A DNA stretch of 47,356 nucleotides from Candidatus Brockarchaeota archaeon (GCA_017601395.1 JAFNIQ010000008.1:1-47356); one strand, 5' to 3'; numbered from the stretch's first letter, positions 8,115 to 18,598 are shown. Translations and numbers: made by a program. Notes: generated by a model not told the origin, from the sequence alone.

Positions 8115-10559
8115 GTGATTGGCATGGGAACCATGTTTTCATCTGGACTATTCAAGGTTGAAACGGAAGAATCTGTTTGGAATCTTTCCTCCTCGCAGTG
8201 GCCCGGGTTTAAAATAGGATCGTTAACATGCCACGTATGCCTAAGTGGGCAGAAGCATTACCCCGAGGAGCTTAGAGTAGAGAGGCTGGATAACGGGGAA
8301 GGCTTAAGAATGACTTGGATGTTTAAAACGGCTGGTGCGAAAATAGTTCAGAACATCACTAGCCATCCGAACCATCTTGAAATAAGCAGCCTCCTCCAAA
8401 ACCTTTCGACCAGGGCCGCCTGTCTCAGCGAGCTAGCTCTACTCGAATCCGCGGAGCCGGGTGAAACCTCGTTTGGAACAAGACAGGAGGAAGCCCGGGT
8501 TTACGAGGATGGTGGCTACTGGGGGCGTGTCAGAAAGCTAAGCCGGAGCCCGAAGCCGAGTGGTGAAACACCGGAGCAGGCTTTAAGCAGCGAGATCCAA
8601 GGGTCTTCTCAGGTCTGTTGGGAAGTCTACAACCCGTTTGACAGAATGGCTTTCTTAGCGGGTTTCCTAACGTTTGAAAGATGGCTAGGCATGGTTGAAG
8701 CAAAGTTCAAAGCACCACTAGGAGTAACCGGGTGGAAGATGGGTTTTGACGCTGGCGACGTAATAGTAGACCCCGGGGAGAACGTTAAGCTGGAAGACGT
8801 TGTGCTGATGCTTGGGCGGGACCCTTGGCTTCTTCTAGAAGAGTTTGGAAACCTGGTTAAAGAAAGATACTGCATTAGGCCTTTGGAAAGACCTCCGGTA
8901 AGCTGGTGCAGCTGGTACCCCTTCCGCTTAGGCGTCAGCGAGGAACGCGTCTTGGAGAACGCCAGGATCGGGGCTGAGCGTTTAAAGAGCCTTGGGCTTA
9001 AGAATATTCAAGTCGACCTAGGCTGGGAGAAGAACTATCTGCCAAGCTCATACGATGAGAACGAGCAGTTCCCCCACGGGTTGAAATGGCTGTCGCAGCA
9101 GCTTGAGAAAATGGGTTTCAACCTTGGAGTCTGGAAGGCTCCTTTCACAATAAGCGAGTTCGACACGGTTGCTGTCAAACACCCGGAATGGCTTCTCGGA
9201 GACGAGAAGGAGAAGCCAGCCCCATACTGGACATGGTTCTGGAAGCCGTATGGAAAGGTTTACGCCCTGGATCTTACGCACCCTGGGGCGCAGAACTATC
9301 TCCGTGAAAAAATAGCTTCACTAGCAAAGAGGGGAGTCAAATACTTCAAGCTCGACTTTATGGGCGGCCCGTGTAACCCGGGTCTACGCAACCGGTACAA
9401 CCGGAGAATCGCAGCCGGAGGAGGTGTTGAGGCTGCTCGCCTAGGATGCAGAATAATCTCTGAAGCCCTGAGGAGCATTGACCCGGAGTGCCTAGTGTTG
9501 AACTGCAACCCGTATGAGCCTTGCGGCGTAGGGTTTTTCCAGCTGCTCTACACCTGCAACGACACGGGTAACACCGGATACGTTACTTGGCAGTTTATGA
9601 AGGAAAACTATAGGTCTGTCGCGTCCCACCTGTGGAAAAACCATAGGTGGGGGATAATCCAGCCCTCCTGTCTCTCCGTCGGCCCACCTGGCACACTTGA
9701 GGAGGCGAGGATCCGCGCCACGGTAGCATACTTGTCGGGCGGCGAGATCAGTATTGGCGACGACCTTGCTACTCTGCCTGAAGACAGGTGGCAAGTCTTA
9801 CTCTCAGTGCTGCCGCCAGCCGGAGCCTCAGCCAAGCCCGTGGACCTTTTCGAACCAATTACCGTTGAACAATTGTCGTATGAAGATATGGGCCGCAGCG
9901 GTGGCGAGGCCACGGTAGTAAGCATCGAGGAAGACGGGGGGAACATCTGGGTGCAACAGGTGGAAACCGAATGGGACAGCTGGATCATCGCCAGCCTGTT
10001 CGCTTGGGAGCCTCCTAAAACTAGAGAGGGGAGGGAGCACCTGATAACCAGGTTCAACATCCCGTGGAGCCTACTGGGCTTAAACCCCCGCGGGAAATAC
10101 TGGGTCTACGAGTTCTGGTCAGGCCAGTTCCTAGGGGAAACCCCCTCGACACGTAGGCGGGACGGCTACACGCATCCCGGTGACGCTGGGAAACTCCTAT
10201 GGGATTCCACGGAAGAGTCTCTGAAAGTCACGTTCTTCGGCCCTGCGGTCAGAGTGTTAGCAATACGGGAAGCACGCCCACACCCTTGGATCGTTGGGAC
10301 GAGTTTCCATTTAACAAGCGGCGGAGAATTGCGGAACGTAGCCTGGGACGAGTCGAAAAAAGTTTTGAAGGGCGAGCTGCAACGGCCACCGGGCCAGCTG
10401 GGCTTCATAGTTGCAGCCGGCATCCCTGCGAGGCAGGTTAGAACCATTGTTGACAACCGCCCGGCGATCGCGCTGCCCGGGGCTAACGGCTCCCTAGTAA
10501 TCCCGATGATTTCCAGCGAGAACCCTTTACGCTGGGAAATACGCTTCGAAGAACAGTAA
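8115..10559 (+). CDS. GH36-like alpha-galactosidase/raffinose-synthase family glycosidase
   Basis: VSWCSWYPF, IQVDLGWE, LGVWKAPF, YFKLDFMGG (catalytic Asp context). Confidence 0.82.
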   Translation: MIGMGTMFSSGLFKVETEESVWNLSSSQWPGFKIGSLTCHVCLSGQKHYPEELRVERLDNGEGLRMTWMFKTAGAKIVQNITSHPNHLEISSLLQNLSTRAACLSELALLESAEPGETSFGTRQEEARVYEDGGYWGRVRKLSRSPKPSGETPEQALSSEIQGSSQVCWEVYNPFDRMAFLAGFLTFERWLGMVEAKFKAPLGVTGWKMGFDAGDVIVDPGENVKLEDVVLMLGRDPWLLLEEFGNLVKERYCIRPLERPPVSWCSWYPFRLGVSEERVLENARIGAERLKSLGLKNIQVDLGWEKNYLPSSYDENEQFPHGLKWLSQQLEKMGFNLGVWKAPFTISEFDTVAVKHPEWLLGDEKEKPAPYWTWFWKPYGKVYALDLTHPGAQNYLREKIASLAKRGVKYFKLDFMGGPCNPGLRNRYNRRIAAGGGVEAARLGCRIISEALRSIDPECLVLNCNPYEPCGVGFFQLLYTCNDTGNTGYVTWQFMKENYRSVASHLWKNHRWGIIQPSCLSVGPPGTLEEARIRATVAYLSGGEISIGDDLATLPEDRWQVLLSVLPPAGASAKPVDLFEPITVEQLSYEDMGRSGGEATVVSIEEDGGNIWVQQVETEWDSWIIASLFAWEPPKTREGREHLITRFNIPWSLLGLNPRGKYWVYEFWSGQFLGETPSTRRRDGYTHPGDAGKLLWDSTEESLKVTFFGPAVRVLAIREARPHPWIVGTSFHLTSGGELRNVAWDESKKVLKGELQRPPGQLGFIVAAGIPARQVRTIVDNRPAIALPGANGSLVIPMISSENPLRWEIRFEEQ

Positions 10560-10671
10560 GCCAATCCTCTCAGATACTTTAAACGTCGGATGAGTAAGAC
10601 GGGCTTGAACAACATTGCATAATGGTGATCTTTCGAATCACAGTAAGTTTTTAAAAAATCTTAACCAGTGT

Positions 10672-11009
10672 TTAGAGAAGCAATGACACTCCAATTCCGA
10701 GGAAGGCTAGAACCACTATTATAACTATAAAGATTATCGCCGCGAGAATAGCTATTACAAGAGCCTTCAGCCATCCACAGTCAAAGAAGTGTTTAATAAG
10801 CGCTAGCCAAATTATAAGTGTGACTAAAGCCGCAACCCAGCCTCTTAGAAAGGCGCTGATAACCGAACCTAAGACCACCCCTAAAACAACTATCCAAATG
10901 GCATCAGTGAACTTGCCTTAACTTTACCCGCAAGCATTCTACCCGCGATCCATAGTGCTGAAGCAACTATAGTGATACTAGCGATTATCTGAACCAAGGT
11001 TTTAACCAC
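10672..11009 (-). pseudogene. small multi-TM membrane protein, probably split by a 1-nt frameshift near 10910 (intact ORF portion 10672..10878)
   Basis: Reverse-strand translation VVKTLVQIIASITIVASALWIAGRMLAGKVK then, in another frame, KFTDAIWIVVLGVVLGSVISAFLRGWV... Confidence 0.5.
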
Positions 11010-11136
11010 AACACATTCCGTCTCACCTTAGCGCACACTAGAAGTTTAACAAATTGACAGCATGCCTCGAACATATTTTATATGCATTAAAAAAAATAAA
11101 AGGTGCCCTATACTGTTCTGTAGGGGTGAGGAGAAG

Positions 11137-11301
11137 ATGGAGGAGAAAACTTCCCAACCCGGCTGTATGTATCAGAAAATAAGAGGATGGATAACTCCCG
11201 GTGACCAGTGTCAAGCAAAAAAGGAAATAAAGGTAGCTCTAGAAGAAGCCTTAAGTCTTTATGCAGATAGAATAATAAGCATGGTGCACAGTTTCAAATG
11301 A
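11137..11301 (+). CDS. short Cys-containing protein, 4-nt overlap with ABC ATPase
   Basis: In-frame ATG at 11137 (MEEKTSQPGCMYQKIRGWITPGDQCQAKKE...); ATGA overlap at 11298. Confidence 0.55.
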   Translation: MEEKTSQPGCMYQKIRGWITPGDQCQAKKEIKVALEEALSLYADRIISMVHSFK

Positions 11302-12233
11302 ATGCAATAGAAGCTTATGATCTTACAAAAGTGTATCCTAACGGAACTATTGGAAATAATAAAGTGAGCGTTGAAGTAAAAGATGGAGAAATTTTTGTAT
11401 TTCTAGGACCTAATGGTGCAGGAAAAACCACTTTCGTGAGAATGGTTACAACAGAGCTTAAACCAACCTCTGGCAGGCTTTTCGTCATGGGATACGATGT
11501 TTTGAAGAACCCGATTAAAATTAAGGAAATTATAGGAGTGGTACCACAAGGTGCCCATCCTTTTTTTGACTTGACGGTCGAAGAGCACGTTTTTTATTTA
11601 GTGAGGCTCAGAGGGTTCTCGAAGGAACAAGCATTAAAAATTACAAAAAAAGCAATCCAAATTCAGGAATTAGAAGAATATCGGAGGAAACTTGTTCACA
11701 CGCTTTCCAGTGGCCTTCAGAAACGCGTTCTCATAGCCTCTGCCTTGGCTCATGAACCTAAAATTCTTATACTTGATGAGCCTACTGCTGGGCTGGATCC
11801 AGTAGCGCGTAAAAATATGCTTGAATACCTCAAACAATTAAAGAAAAAGGGGACTACGATACTCTTTACTACACATTATGTTGATGAGGCTGAAAAAATA
11901 GCGGACAGAATTGGAATAATAAGAAACGGTCGTCTCATTCTATGCAAGTCGCCTAAAGAAATAATTACAGACGTCGGGTACAGGCATAAGCTCATCATAT
12001 TTAAGAGCAACGTTGATTTTTCGAAGATAGAAAACATGTTCGTAGCAAAAAGAGAAGATGTTAAGATTACAAGGGATGCTGATGCTGTTGAGTTAAGATT
12101 TTCCGAGATTTCTGAAAAAAGCATGCTTGAGTTGTTCCGTTTTCTAAAACAAAACGATCTAAAATTTATCTTTTCGCATGTTTCTTTAGAAGATATCTAT
12201 ATAGAAACGATGGGGGGGAAAGATGAAATATAG
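11298..12233 (+). CDS. ABC-2 type transporter ATP-binding protein
   Basis: Walker A GPNGAGKTT, signature LSSGLQKRV, Walker B ILILDEPTAGLDP. Confidence 0.94.
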   Translation: MNAIEAYDLTKVYPNGTIGNNKVSVEVKDGEIFVFLGPNGAGKTTFVRMVTTELKPTSGRLFVMGYDVLKNPIKIKEIIGVVPQGAHPFFDLTVEEHVFYLVRLRGFSKEQALKITKKAIQIQELEEYRRKLVHTLSSGLQKRVLIASALAHEPKILILDEPTAGLDPVARKNMLEYLKQLKKKGTTILFTTHYVDEAEKIADRIGIIRNGRLILCKSPKEIITDVGYRHKLIIFKSNVDFSKIENMFVAKREDVKITRDADAVELRFSEISEKSMLELFRFLKQNDLKFIFSHVSLEDIYIETMGGKDEI

Positions 12234-12972
12234 TAAGATATTTCAAGACGGTTTAATAATAGCCGTGATGAAGAGCAAATGGATTTTAAGAAGTTTTGGG
12301 GGTTTCTTAACTCTTATAGTTTTTCCTATTCTTGTGAGCTTAGTCGCCATATTTGTTCTTCGTATTGCGAACGTAACTTATACTTTTTCAGCAGTTGTGA
12401 TATTTTTTACGGCAATTTCTGCCATAACCGTAATAAGTCAAGGAATGGCTTCAGACGAGCGATCTAGAACATTGGCGATTTTTATAACTTTGCCGATTCA
12501 CCCGTTTTCCTATGCTTTGGGAATTGCGTTAAACAGTTTAATTCTTAACAGTAGTGGATTACTCATTCTAATTCCGTTTTACTACCTGCTATCTTTATTT
12601 ACTGGAGAAATCCTGATTACCAGCCTCATTTTCCTCTTCATAGCATCTTTGCCCGGCTGGCTAACCTGCCTATCCGTAGGTTTCTTAATCGGAGTTTACA
12701 CATTAGAAAAAGAATGGATTTATAATTTTACCTCAATACTCTCCATGATACTCACTTTTGCTAATCCTCTTTTCATCCCCATGGAAAACCTTCCAACGGT
12801 TTTACAGTATCTTATTTATTTAATACCTACGACCCCACTTGCTTTATCACTAAAGGCCGTGATTACAGGCTCCCCTCTTGCCAATATTCTAACAAATTTG
12901 CTAATTAGCATTATCTACGCAATGATTGCATTTATTTTAGCTGTCAGACGGATAAGATGGGGGTTGGGTTAA
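12223..12972 (+). CDS. ABC-2 type transporter permease
   Basis: Six-TM hydrophobic profile, overlaps ATPase gene; GMASDERSRTLAIFITLP typical of ABC-2 permeases. Confidence 0.85.
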   Translation: MKYSKIFQDGLIIAVMKSKWILRSFGGFLTLIVFPILVSLVAIFVLRIANVTYTFSAVVIFFTAISAITVISQGMASDERSRTLAIFITLPIHPFSYALGIALNSLILNSSGLLILIPFYYLLSLFTGEILITSLIFLFIASLPGWLTCLSVGFLIGVYTLEKEWIYNFTSILSMILTFANPLFIPMENLPTVLQYLIYLIPTTPLALSLKAVITGSPLANILTNLLISIIYAMIAFILAVRRIRWGLG

Positions 12973-13341
12973 AAAACCTTTCCTACGATACATCGGTAAA
13001 CCAAGCATAAACTCCTCCTCGATGAGTGGCATCCAGTGCATAATCCGAGCCTAAGGTAATCGCATTTGCGACAAGACTTTCCGCACTTTAGAGGGCCGTG
13101 CGTGACTTGCATCTTCACTGAACTTGTCATCTTTTCTTTAAAAAGTTTTAAAAAGCATGGGAAAATACACTATGTATCGTCGGAAAGGGATTCGCCTCAT
13201 CTAGGGTCCTTATAGAGTCGCCCAGCCTTCGTGGTTTCAGGTCGTCATTCTTACCACTAAGAGGTCTCGTCGTACCTCAGGTATTTTTTATAAATAAGGA
13301 GTAAAGCTTTATTTGGCCCCCTGCGTTAACTTACTTTAGAC

Positions 13342-13427
13342 GTCGGGGTAGCCAAACCTGGTTAAGGCGCGAGCCTGCTAAGCTCGTGGCGCATGGCGCC
13401 GTGCGGGTTCAAATCCCGCCCCCGACG
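13342..13427 (+). tRNA. tRNA-Ser(GCT), long variable arm, no intron
   Basis: gtcgggg/ccccgac acceptor; cgagc-ctgctaa-gctcg anticodon arm; variable arm tggcgcatggcgccgt; T-arm gcgggttcaaatcccgc. Confidence 0.94.
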
Positions 13428-13701
13428 TTTCCCATTACAGTTATTGTTTCAGAAAAACCTGGTTGTTATCTCTCCCGGTGATCTGTTTTACAGGTTTTGG
13501 AACTCGCTGTTCTTCATCGCGGATAGTCAATAGTTTCAGGATTTCAAGTTTCCTGCGCATCTTCCATTTTTAGAGTGTTGAATCGAGGGCCCAGCTTAAT
13601 CTTCTGGATGGTTTAACCTTTTTTGTTAGTATTCTCCGTTGATTAAGCTGGAAAAAAGTCGTTTAATGTTTTAATACCTGTGACTCTGGTTTAAGCTCCG
13701 C

Positions 13702-16311
13702 ATGGAGAAAAGGAAGGTTGTCAAGAGGGACGGTAGGGTCGTAGATTTTGACCCTGACAGGATTAGGAACGCTATTGCAAAGGCAATGGCGAGTGTGAAA
13801 CAGTATGATGAGAAGACTTTGGAGAAGGTTGTAAACTACGTGTTAAACGTTTTAAACGGGAAGTATGAGGCCGGGGAGACTCCGCATGTCGAGGATATTC
13901 AGGATGTGGTTGAGCTTGCCCTTATGAAGTTTGATCTTTACGATGTTGCTAAAGCCTATATTCTTTACAGGAAGGAGAGGGAGAGGGTGAGGGAGGAGAA
14001 GAAGGCTCTTCTTCAGAAAAGCTTTGTGGACGAGGTTGATAAGGAGTTTTCTGTTAACGCGATCAGGCTGCTTGTGAGTCGCTACCTTCTTAAAGATGAG
14101 AACGGCAAGCTCGTCGAGTCGCCTAAACAGTTGTTTCAAAGAGTAGCCTTAACCGTTGTGATACCGGATATTCTTCACGACCCGAGGGTGTTCTCTAAGG
14201 ATGGAGGATTAACAGTGTTTCCGAAAGAGGATTTCAACGCCAGCCACTATGCGAATAAGCTTGGCCTAGGAAAGAGCGGCAACGAGCATGCTGTCACCTG
14301 GAACGAGTATCATTTGGAACGCATGAAGGCTCTTTACGACGAGCTTAATTCTCAAGGCAGGATGAAGGTTTCTTGGAGCGGTTTTCTCAGAATGCTTCTT
14401 TCAGGCGAGTTTGAAAACTACTATGAGAATTTCAGGGCCTATTATGATATTATGGTTTCTAAGAAGTTCATGCCAAATTCACCGACGCTGTTTAACGCTG
14501 GGACTAGGCTTGGCCAGCTTTCAGCCTGCTTCGTGTTGGATGTTGAGGACAATATCGAGTCTATTATGAATGCTGCAACCCAGGCGGCCATCATCTTCAA
14601 ATCCGGTGGAGGCATCGGGATAAACTATTCTAAGCTGAGGCCCGCAGGCGACATTGTCTCAAGCACCTCAGGAGTGGCGAGCGGCCCTGTTTCATTCATG
14701 AGGATAATAGACACCGTCACAGACGTGGTTAAACAGGGAGGTAGGAGAAGGGGGGCGAACATGGGGATTCTCGAGGTTAACCATCCGGATATAGAGATGT
14801 TTATAACGGCCAAGTCTGAACGGGGGAGGCTTGAAAACTTCAACATATCTGTCCTCATAAATGATGATTTCTTGGACTACTTGGAGAAGGATGTACCGTA
14901 TCCGCTTGTAAACCCGAGGGATGGGAGGGTTTGGAAGACTATTCGTGCCAGAGATGTTTTCTGGAAGATTGCGGAGATGGCTTGGAGAACAGGCGACCCG
15001 GGTGTTCTCTTCTTGGAAAACATCAACAGGAGAAACATAATGGTGAAAAAAAAGGGTCCAATAAAGTCCACCAACCCCTGCGGAGAGGAACCCTTGTATC
15101 CCTATGAATCCTGCAACCTGGGTTCGATAAACCTGTATGCGTTCGTGAAAAGAAGTAGAGAAGGAGCTGTCTTCGACTGGGAGGAGTTTAGGCGAGTAGT
15201 TGGGATCGCCCTCAGGTTTCTAGACAACGTGATAGATGTGAACAAGCTTCCTTTAAACGAGATAGAGCGTGCGACTAAGCTTACGAGGAAGGTTGGCCTA
15301 GGTGTAATGGGCTTGGCTGACTTACTTTTCGCCCTGAGAATACCTTACAACAGCGAGGAGGGCTTCAGGCTGATGGGCAGAATAGCGGAACACTTGACTT
15401 TCTACGCTATGAAGGAGTCTTGCAGGCTTTCTAAGGAGCGCGGCGCTTTCCCGCTGTATGCTGAATCATCCTACCCTGACGGCGAGATGCCGATTGAAGG
15501 CTACTATCATAAGGACTGGCAGACTCTTCCCTGGAGCGACCTGCAGCAGGAGATAACAAGGTTTGGAATAAGGAATGCGGAGGTAACCACCATCGCTCCA
15601 ACCGGCTCTATTTCCATGCTGGTTGACGTTTCCTCCGGGATAGAGCCTCAGTTTGCCCTAATATACGAGAAGAGGGTTAGCGTGGGAACATTCTATTACG
15701 TGGATGTTGAGTTTGAGAAAGCACTTAGGGAAAATGGTCTTTACGACGAGAAGACGCTTAAGCTGATTTCAGACAACGGCGGCTCGCTCGTGGGCCTCGA
15801 CTTACCCGAGGAGCTGCGCCGCGTGTTCCTAACCGCATACGATATACCCTGGTGGGATCATGTGAGGGCTCAGGCAGAGTTCACGAAATGGATTTGCGCC
15901 GCGGTAAGTAAAACCATAAACATGCCGAACTGGGTTACTGTAGAGGATGTTCAGAAAGCTTTCACTCTGGCACGTGCAATGAGAGTTAAAGGGGTCACCA
16001 TTTACCGTGACGGCTCCCTCCCGTATCAGGTCTTGGTCACACCTTCCTCGAAACTAGGAAAGTATGCGAAGATCGTGGACAACTCGACTATTGAAATCGC
16101 AAGGACCCTGGGAGTCGAAATAAAAGATTTCGGAGAAGAATCGGAAGGCAAGACATCAAAAACGGCAGCCGCCTCAGAGAAACCTGTTCTAATTCTTAAC
16201 GAGAATGATAAGTCTGACGAATGTCCGAGCTGTGGTAGTAAAAGGCTCATCATGGAGGGCGGGTGTCTAACCTGCATCGACTGCGGCTGGAGCGTATGCC
16301 CCATTTCCTAG
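13702..16311 (+). CDS. nrdJ: adenosylcobalamin-dependent (class II) ribonucleotide reductase with N-terminal ATP-cone and C-terminal zinc-ribbon-like Cys motif
   Basis: ATP-cone VVKRDGRVVDFDPDRIRNAI; MPNSPTLFNAG, GGIGINYSKLRP, STNPCGEEPL, APTGSISMLVDVSSGIEP; C-terminal CPSCGSKRL..CLTCIDCGWS. Confidence 0.94.
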   Translation: MEKRKVVKRDGRVVDFDPDRIRNAIAKAMASVKQYDEKTLEKVVNYVLNVLNGKYEAGETPHVEDIQDVVELALMKFDLYDVAKAYILYRKERERVREEKKALLQKSFVDEVDKEFSVNAIRLLVSRYLLKDENGKLVESPKQLFQRVALTVVIPDILHDPRVFSKDGGLTVFPKEDFNASHYANKLGLGKSGNEHAVTWNEYHLERMKALYDELNSQGRMKVSWSGFLRMLLSGEFENYYENFRAYYDIMVSKKFMPNSPTLFNAGTRLGQLSACFVLDVEDNIESIMNAATQAAIIFKSGGGIGINYSKLRPAGDIVSSTSGVASGPVSFMRIIDTVTDVVKQGGRRRGANMGILEVNHPDIEMFITAKSERGRLENFNISVLINDDFLDYLEKDVPYPLVNPRDGRVWKTIRARDVFWKIAEMAWRTGDPGVLFLENINRRNIMVKKKGPIKSTNPCGEEPLYPYESCNLGSINLYAFVKRSREGAVFDWEEFRRVVGIALRFLDNVIDVNKLPLNEIERATKLTRKVGLGVMGLADLLFALRIPYNSEEGFRLMGRIAEHLTFYAMKESCRLSKERGAFPLYAESSYPDGEMPIEGYYHKDWQTLPWSDLQQEITRFGIRNAEVTTIAPTGSISMLVDVSSGIEPQFALIYEKRVSVGTFYYVDVEFEKALRENGLYDEKTLKLISDNGGSLVGLDLPEELRRVFLTAYDIPWWDHVRAQAEFTKWICAAVSKTINMPNWVTVEDVQKAFTLARAMRVKGVTIYRDGSLPYQVLVTPSSKLGKYAKIVDNSTIEIARTLGVEIKDFGEESEGKTSKTAAASEKPVLILNENDKSDECPSCGSKRLIMEGGCLTCIDCGWSVCPIS

Positions 16312-16325
16312 AGGAGGCGTGACCC

Positions 16326-16835
16326 TTGGGTAAAGTATTCCTCTATACTGGAACGGGAGCGGGTAAGACAACTAACGCGATAGGTTTAGCCGTCAGGGCA
16401 GTCGGCCACGGTTTGAAAGCCGTGATAATACAGTTTATGAAGGGATGGAGGAACACCGGAGAATACTTGATAGCTGAACGCTTGCAGCCCGAGTATGAGA
16501 TTCATCTGGCTGGAAGAGAGGAGTGGGTGGACCTTAAAAACCCCTCTGAGGAGGACAAGAAGATGGCTGGAAAAGGCATTAGCCTGGCTAGGGAGAAACT
16601 AAAGGAGAAGCCGGCTCTCCTAGTTTTAGACGAGATAGGCCTAGCCGCCTTTATAGGCTTAGTTTCTGTCGAAGACGTTTTAAAGCTGTTAGACGAGGTG
16701 CCTGAGGAAACAGACGTGGTTTTAACAGGCAGGTACGTGCCCCCTGAGCTCGTCAACAGGGCTGACTTCGTGAATCTGGTGGTGGAGGTTAAGAGCCCGA
16801 GGGAACTCTACACTAAAATAGGCATAACACATTAA
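16326..16835 (+). CDS. cobO: cob(I)yrinic acid a,c-diamide adenosyltransferase (CobA/BtuR/CobO type), TTG start
   Basis: YTGTGAGKTTNAIGLAVRAVGHGLKAVIIQFMKG; LLVLDEI. Confidence 0.9.
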   Translation: MGKVFLYTGTGAGKTTNAIGLAVRAVGHGLKAVIIQFMKGWRNTGEYLIAERLQPEYEIHLAGREEWVDLKNPSEEDKKMAGKGISLAREKLKEKPALLVLDEIGLAAFIGLVSVEDVLKLLDEVPEETDVVLTGRYVPPELVNRADFVNLVVEVKSPRELYTKIGITH

Positions 16836-17443
16836 ACACTGTTCTCCAGACCCGATGAATTAAAGCTACTTGCATACTCCAGAGCCCCCTTTAAGGCTTT
16901 TGAAAACTAGGTGTAATACAGAAGGTTAAATAGCGTAGGCGGTTAAATGAGAGTGGTTGACTCGCAACAACCGTGTTTCCCAAGAAATTCTCCATCCATA
17001 ATGGATCTTTTAATCGTTTCAACTTATGGTTTTTGAAAAAGGTCTGATTTCAAGCTACTAACCTGAAAAATCCTGTTAAATCTAATGATCTCTCGGATTT
17101 AACGTTGCCTGTAAAAAGGGTGCAGCGTTGCTTTAAAAATAAATATTCTGATGTTGAGCATTTTACAAATTAACTGTTCCATGGTAAAAACGTTTTCTGA
17201 AAACAGCTCATCCCGGTGTAGCCATCGTCAATTAAGCTCAATTCACAGCCTGTTTCACAAACAACTTTTATTCTTTAAAGAAACTCGTAGCCGCATGATT
17301 TTCTCCGAGCGTAGCCAGAAGCATCGTCGTTAATAAAGAGGAGAAGAGGGGAATATCGTTTTTACAGGAGAATGATAGCCGTAAGAATCCGTATTTCCTT
17401 TAAAAAAGGAAAAGCTTTTTGAATCGTCGAACATAGGAAAGAA

Positions 17444-18598
17444 GTGTCTCTTTTTAAACAGCAAAATAGATTTAATTATAGGATAAAATTTATATTTTGC
17501 CATTTCCCAATCCTGTTGGAAACGAAGAGCACCTACTACGTGTTAGTTGAGGAGGAAGAGCCCATTACGATAGGTGTTGAAATAGAATTCTATACTATTT
17601 TAGGTAGCGAGGGAAAAATATCGAGACGCGTTATCATCCCGGATGCAAAGCCTTCAAAGACAGGAGAAAGGTTTACCGTTGACAAGAGCATAGGCACAGA
17701 ATATGTTTCCAAGCCCTTTGAAAACGTGAGAGAAGCCTTGCAAACCATAAGCGCTGGACTCATGAAGTATGCTGATTCACCAATAGCTGGCAACGTTCTT
17801 CCACTGCCAGTAGGAGGATGGAACGACAGGTTTGCAGGCACCCATTTCCACTTGGGTTTTAAGGATAGGGGCTTAAGCAGAGAAGAAGCTGGAAGCCTGG
17901 CAAGTTACATTCACGATCATATTCCTTTTATCATAGCGGTTTCCGCCAACTCGCCTGTCTGGAGGAGAAGAATAACACCATACTCGTCTAACAGGCTGCT
18001 GCGCGGCGGCGGTAAATACTGTATCCCTGTTGCCAAAGGAGAGTTAAACCAGAATCATTACAGGGAGATGAATTTCAACCCTGAGAATAAGCATAAACCT
18101 TCAACGCTTGAACTCAGGGTTTGCGACAGCAATATTCCACCTTATGTTTGCACCGTCATGACTATACTCAGGATCCTGGCTTTAGCGTGGAGAAATGGTA
18201 GATATCCTTGCAACGAGTTGACGCATGAAGCATACCTTGAAACAAGGGCTGAGGCTGCGCGAAGAGGCGCCGCTGCGAGGCTCTATTGGAAGGAAAACCA
18301 TGTTACTGTAGGCGAATATTTAACACTTCTACTCGACAGTTACTGTGAAGAAGCCGGCACGCTGGACATTCCCAAGGATGTCGTCGAAGTCTTTAACCTT
18401 CTTGAAGCAAAGTTGAATAACGCGGAGGCTCTCAGGCATACCGCGGTAAAACTACAGAGGAGATTCGGGGAAAACTGGGAGGGAAAAATGGCTTTTAAAC
18501 TGGCTTCCGCTTTGAAAACCCTGTTGAAAGGAGGGTCGCTTAGAGACTATCACGAGGCGCTTGGGCTTGGGGTCTCAAGCCGGTTTAAAAACGCATAG
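17444..18598 (+). CDS. glutamate-cysteine ligase-like (GCS2/YbdK-type carboxylate-amine ligase) protein; start uncertain
   Basis: ITIGVEIEFYT, GTHFHLGF, SANSPVWRRRITPYSSNRL, STLELRVCDSNIP. Confidence 0.75.
   Translation: MSLFKQQNRFNYRIKFIFCHFPILLETKSTYYVLVEEEEPITIGVEIEFYTILGSEGKISRRVIIPDAKPSKTGERFTVDKSIGTEYVSKPFENVREALQTISAGLMKYADSPIAGNVLPLPVGGWNDRFAGTHFHLGFKDRGLSREEAGSLASYIHDHIPFIIAVSANSPVWRRRITPYSSNRLLRGGGKYCIPVAKGELNQNHYREMNFNPENKHKPSTLELRVCDSNIPPYVCTVMTILRILALAWRNGRYPCNELTHEAYLETRAEAARRGAAARLYWKENHVTVGEYLTLLLDSYCEEAGTLDIPKDVVEVFNLLEAKLNNAEALRHTAVKLQRRFGENWEGKMAFKLASALKTLLKGGSLRDYHEALGLGVSSRFKNA

Noticed and set aside
11868-11886. ttactaca inside the ABC ATPase gene as another operator
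   Set aside because: Only one half-site; no matching TAGTAA at the required spacing; inside coding sequence.
13702-16311. Possible intein in the ribonucleotide reductase
   Set aside because: Catalytic motifs are contiguous and spacing fits an uninterrupted class II enzyme; no intein splice-junction motifs seen.
17394-17412. Inverted repeat tttcctt-taaaa-aaggaaa upstream of the GCS2-like gene
   Set aside because: Short, AT-rich palindrome in a low-complexity region; could be promoter or chance.
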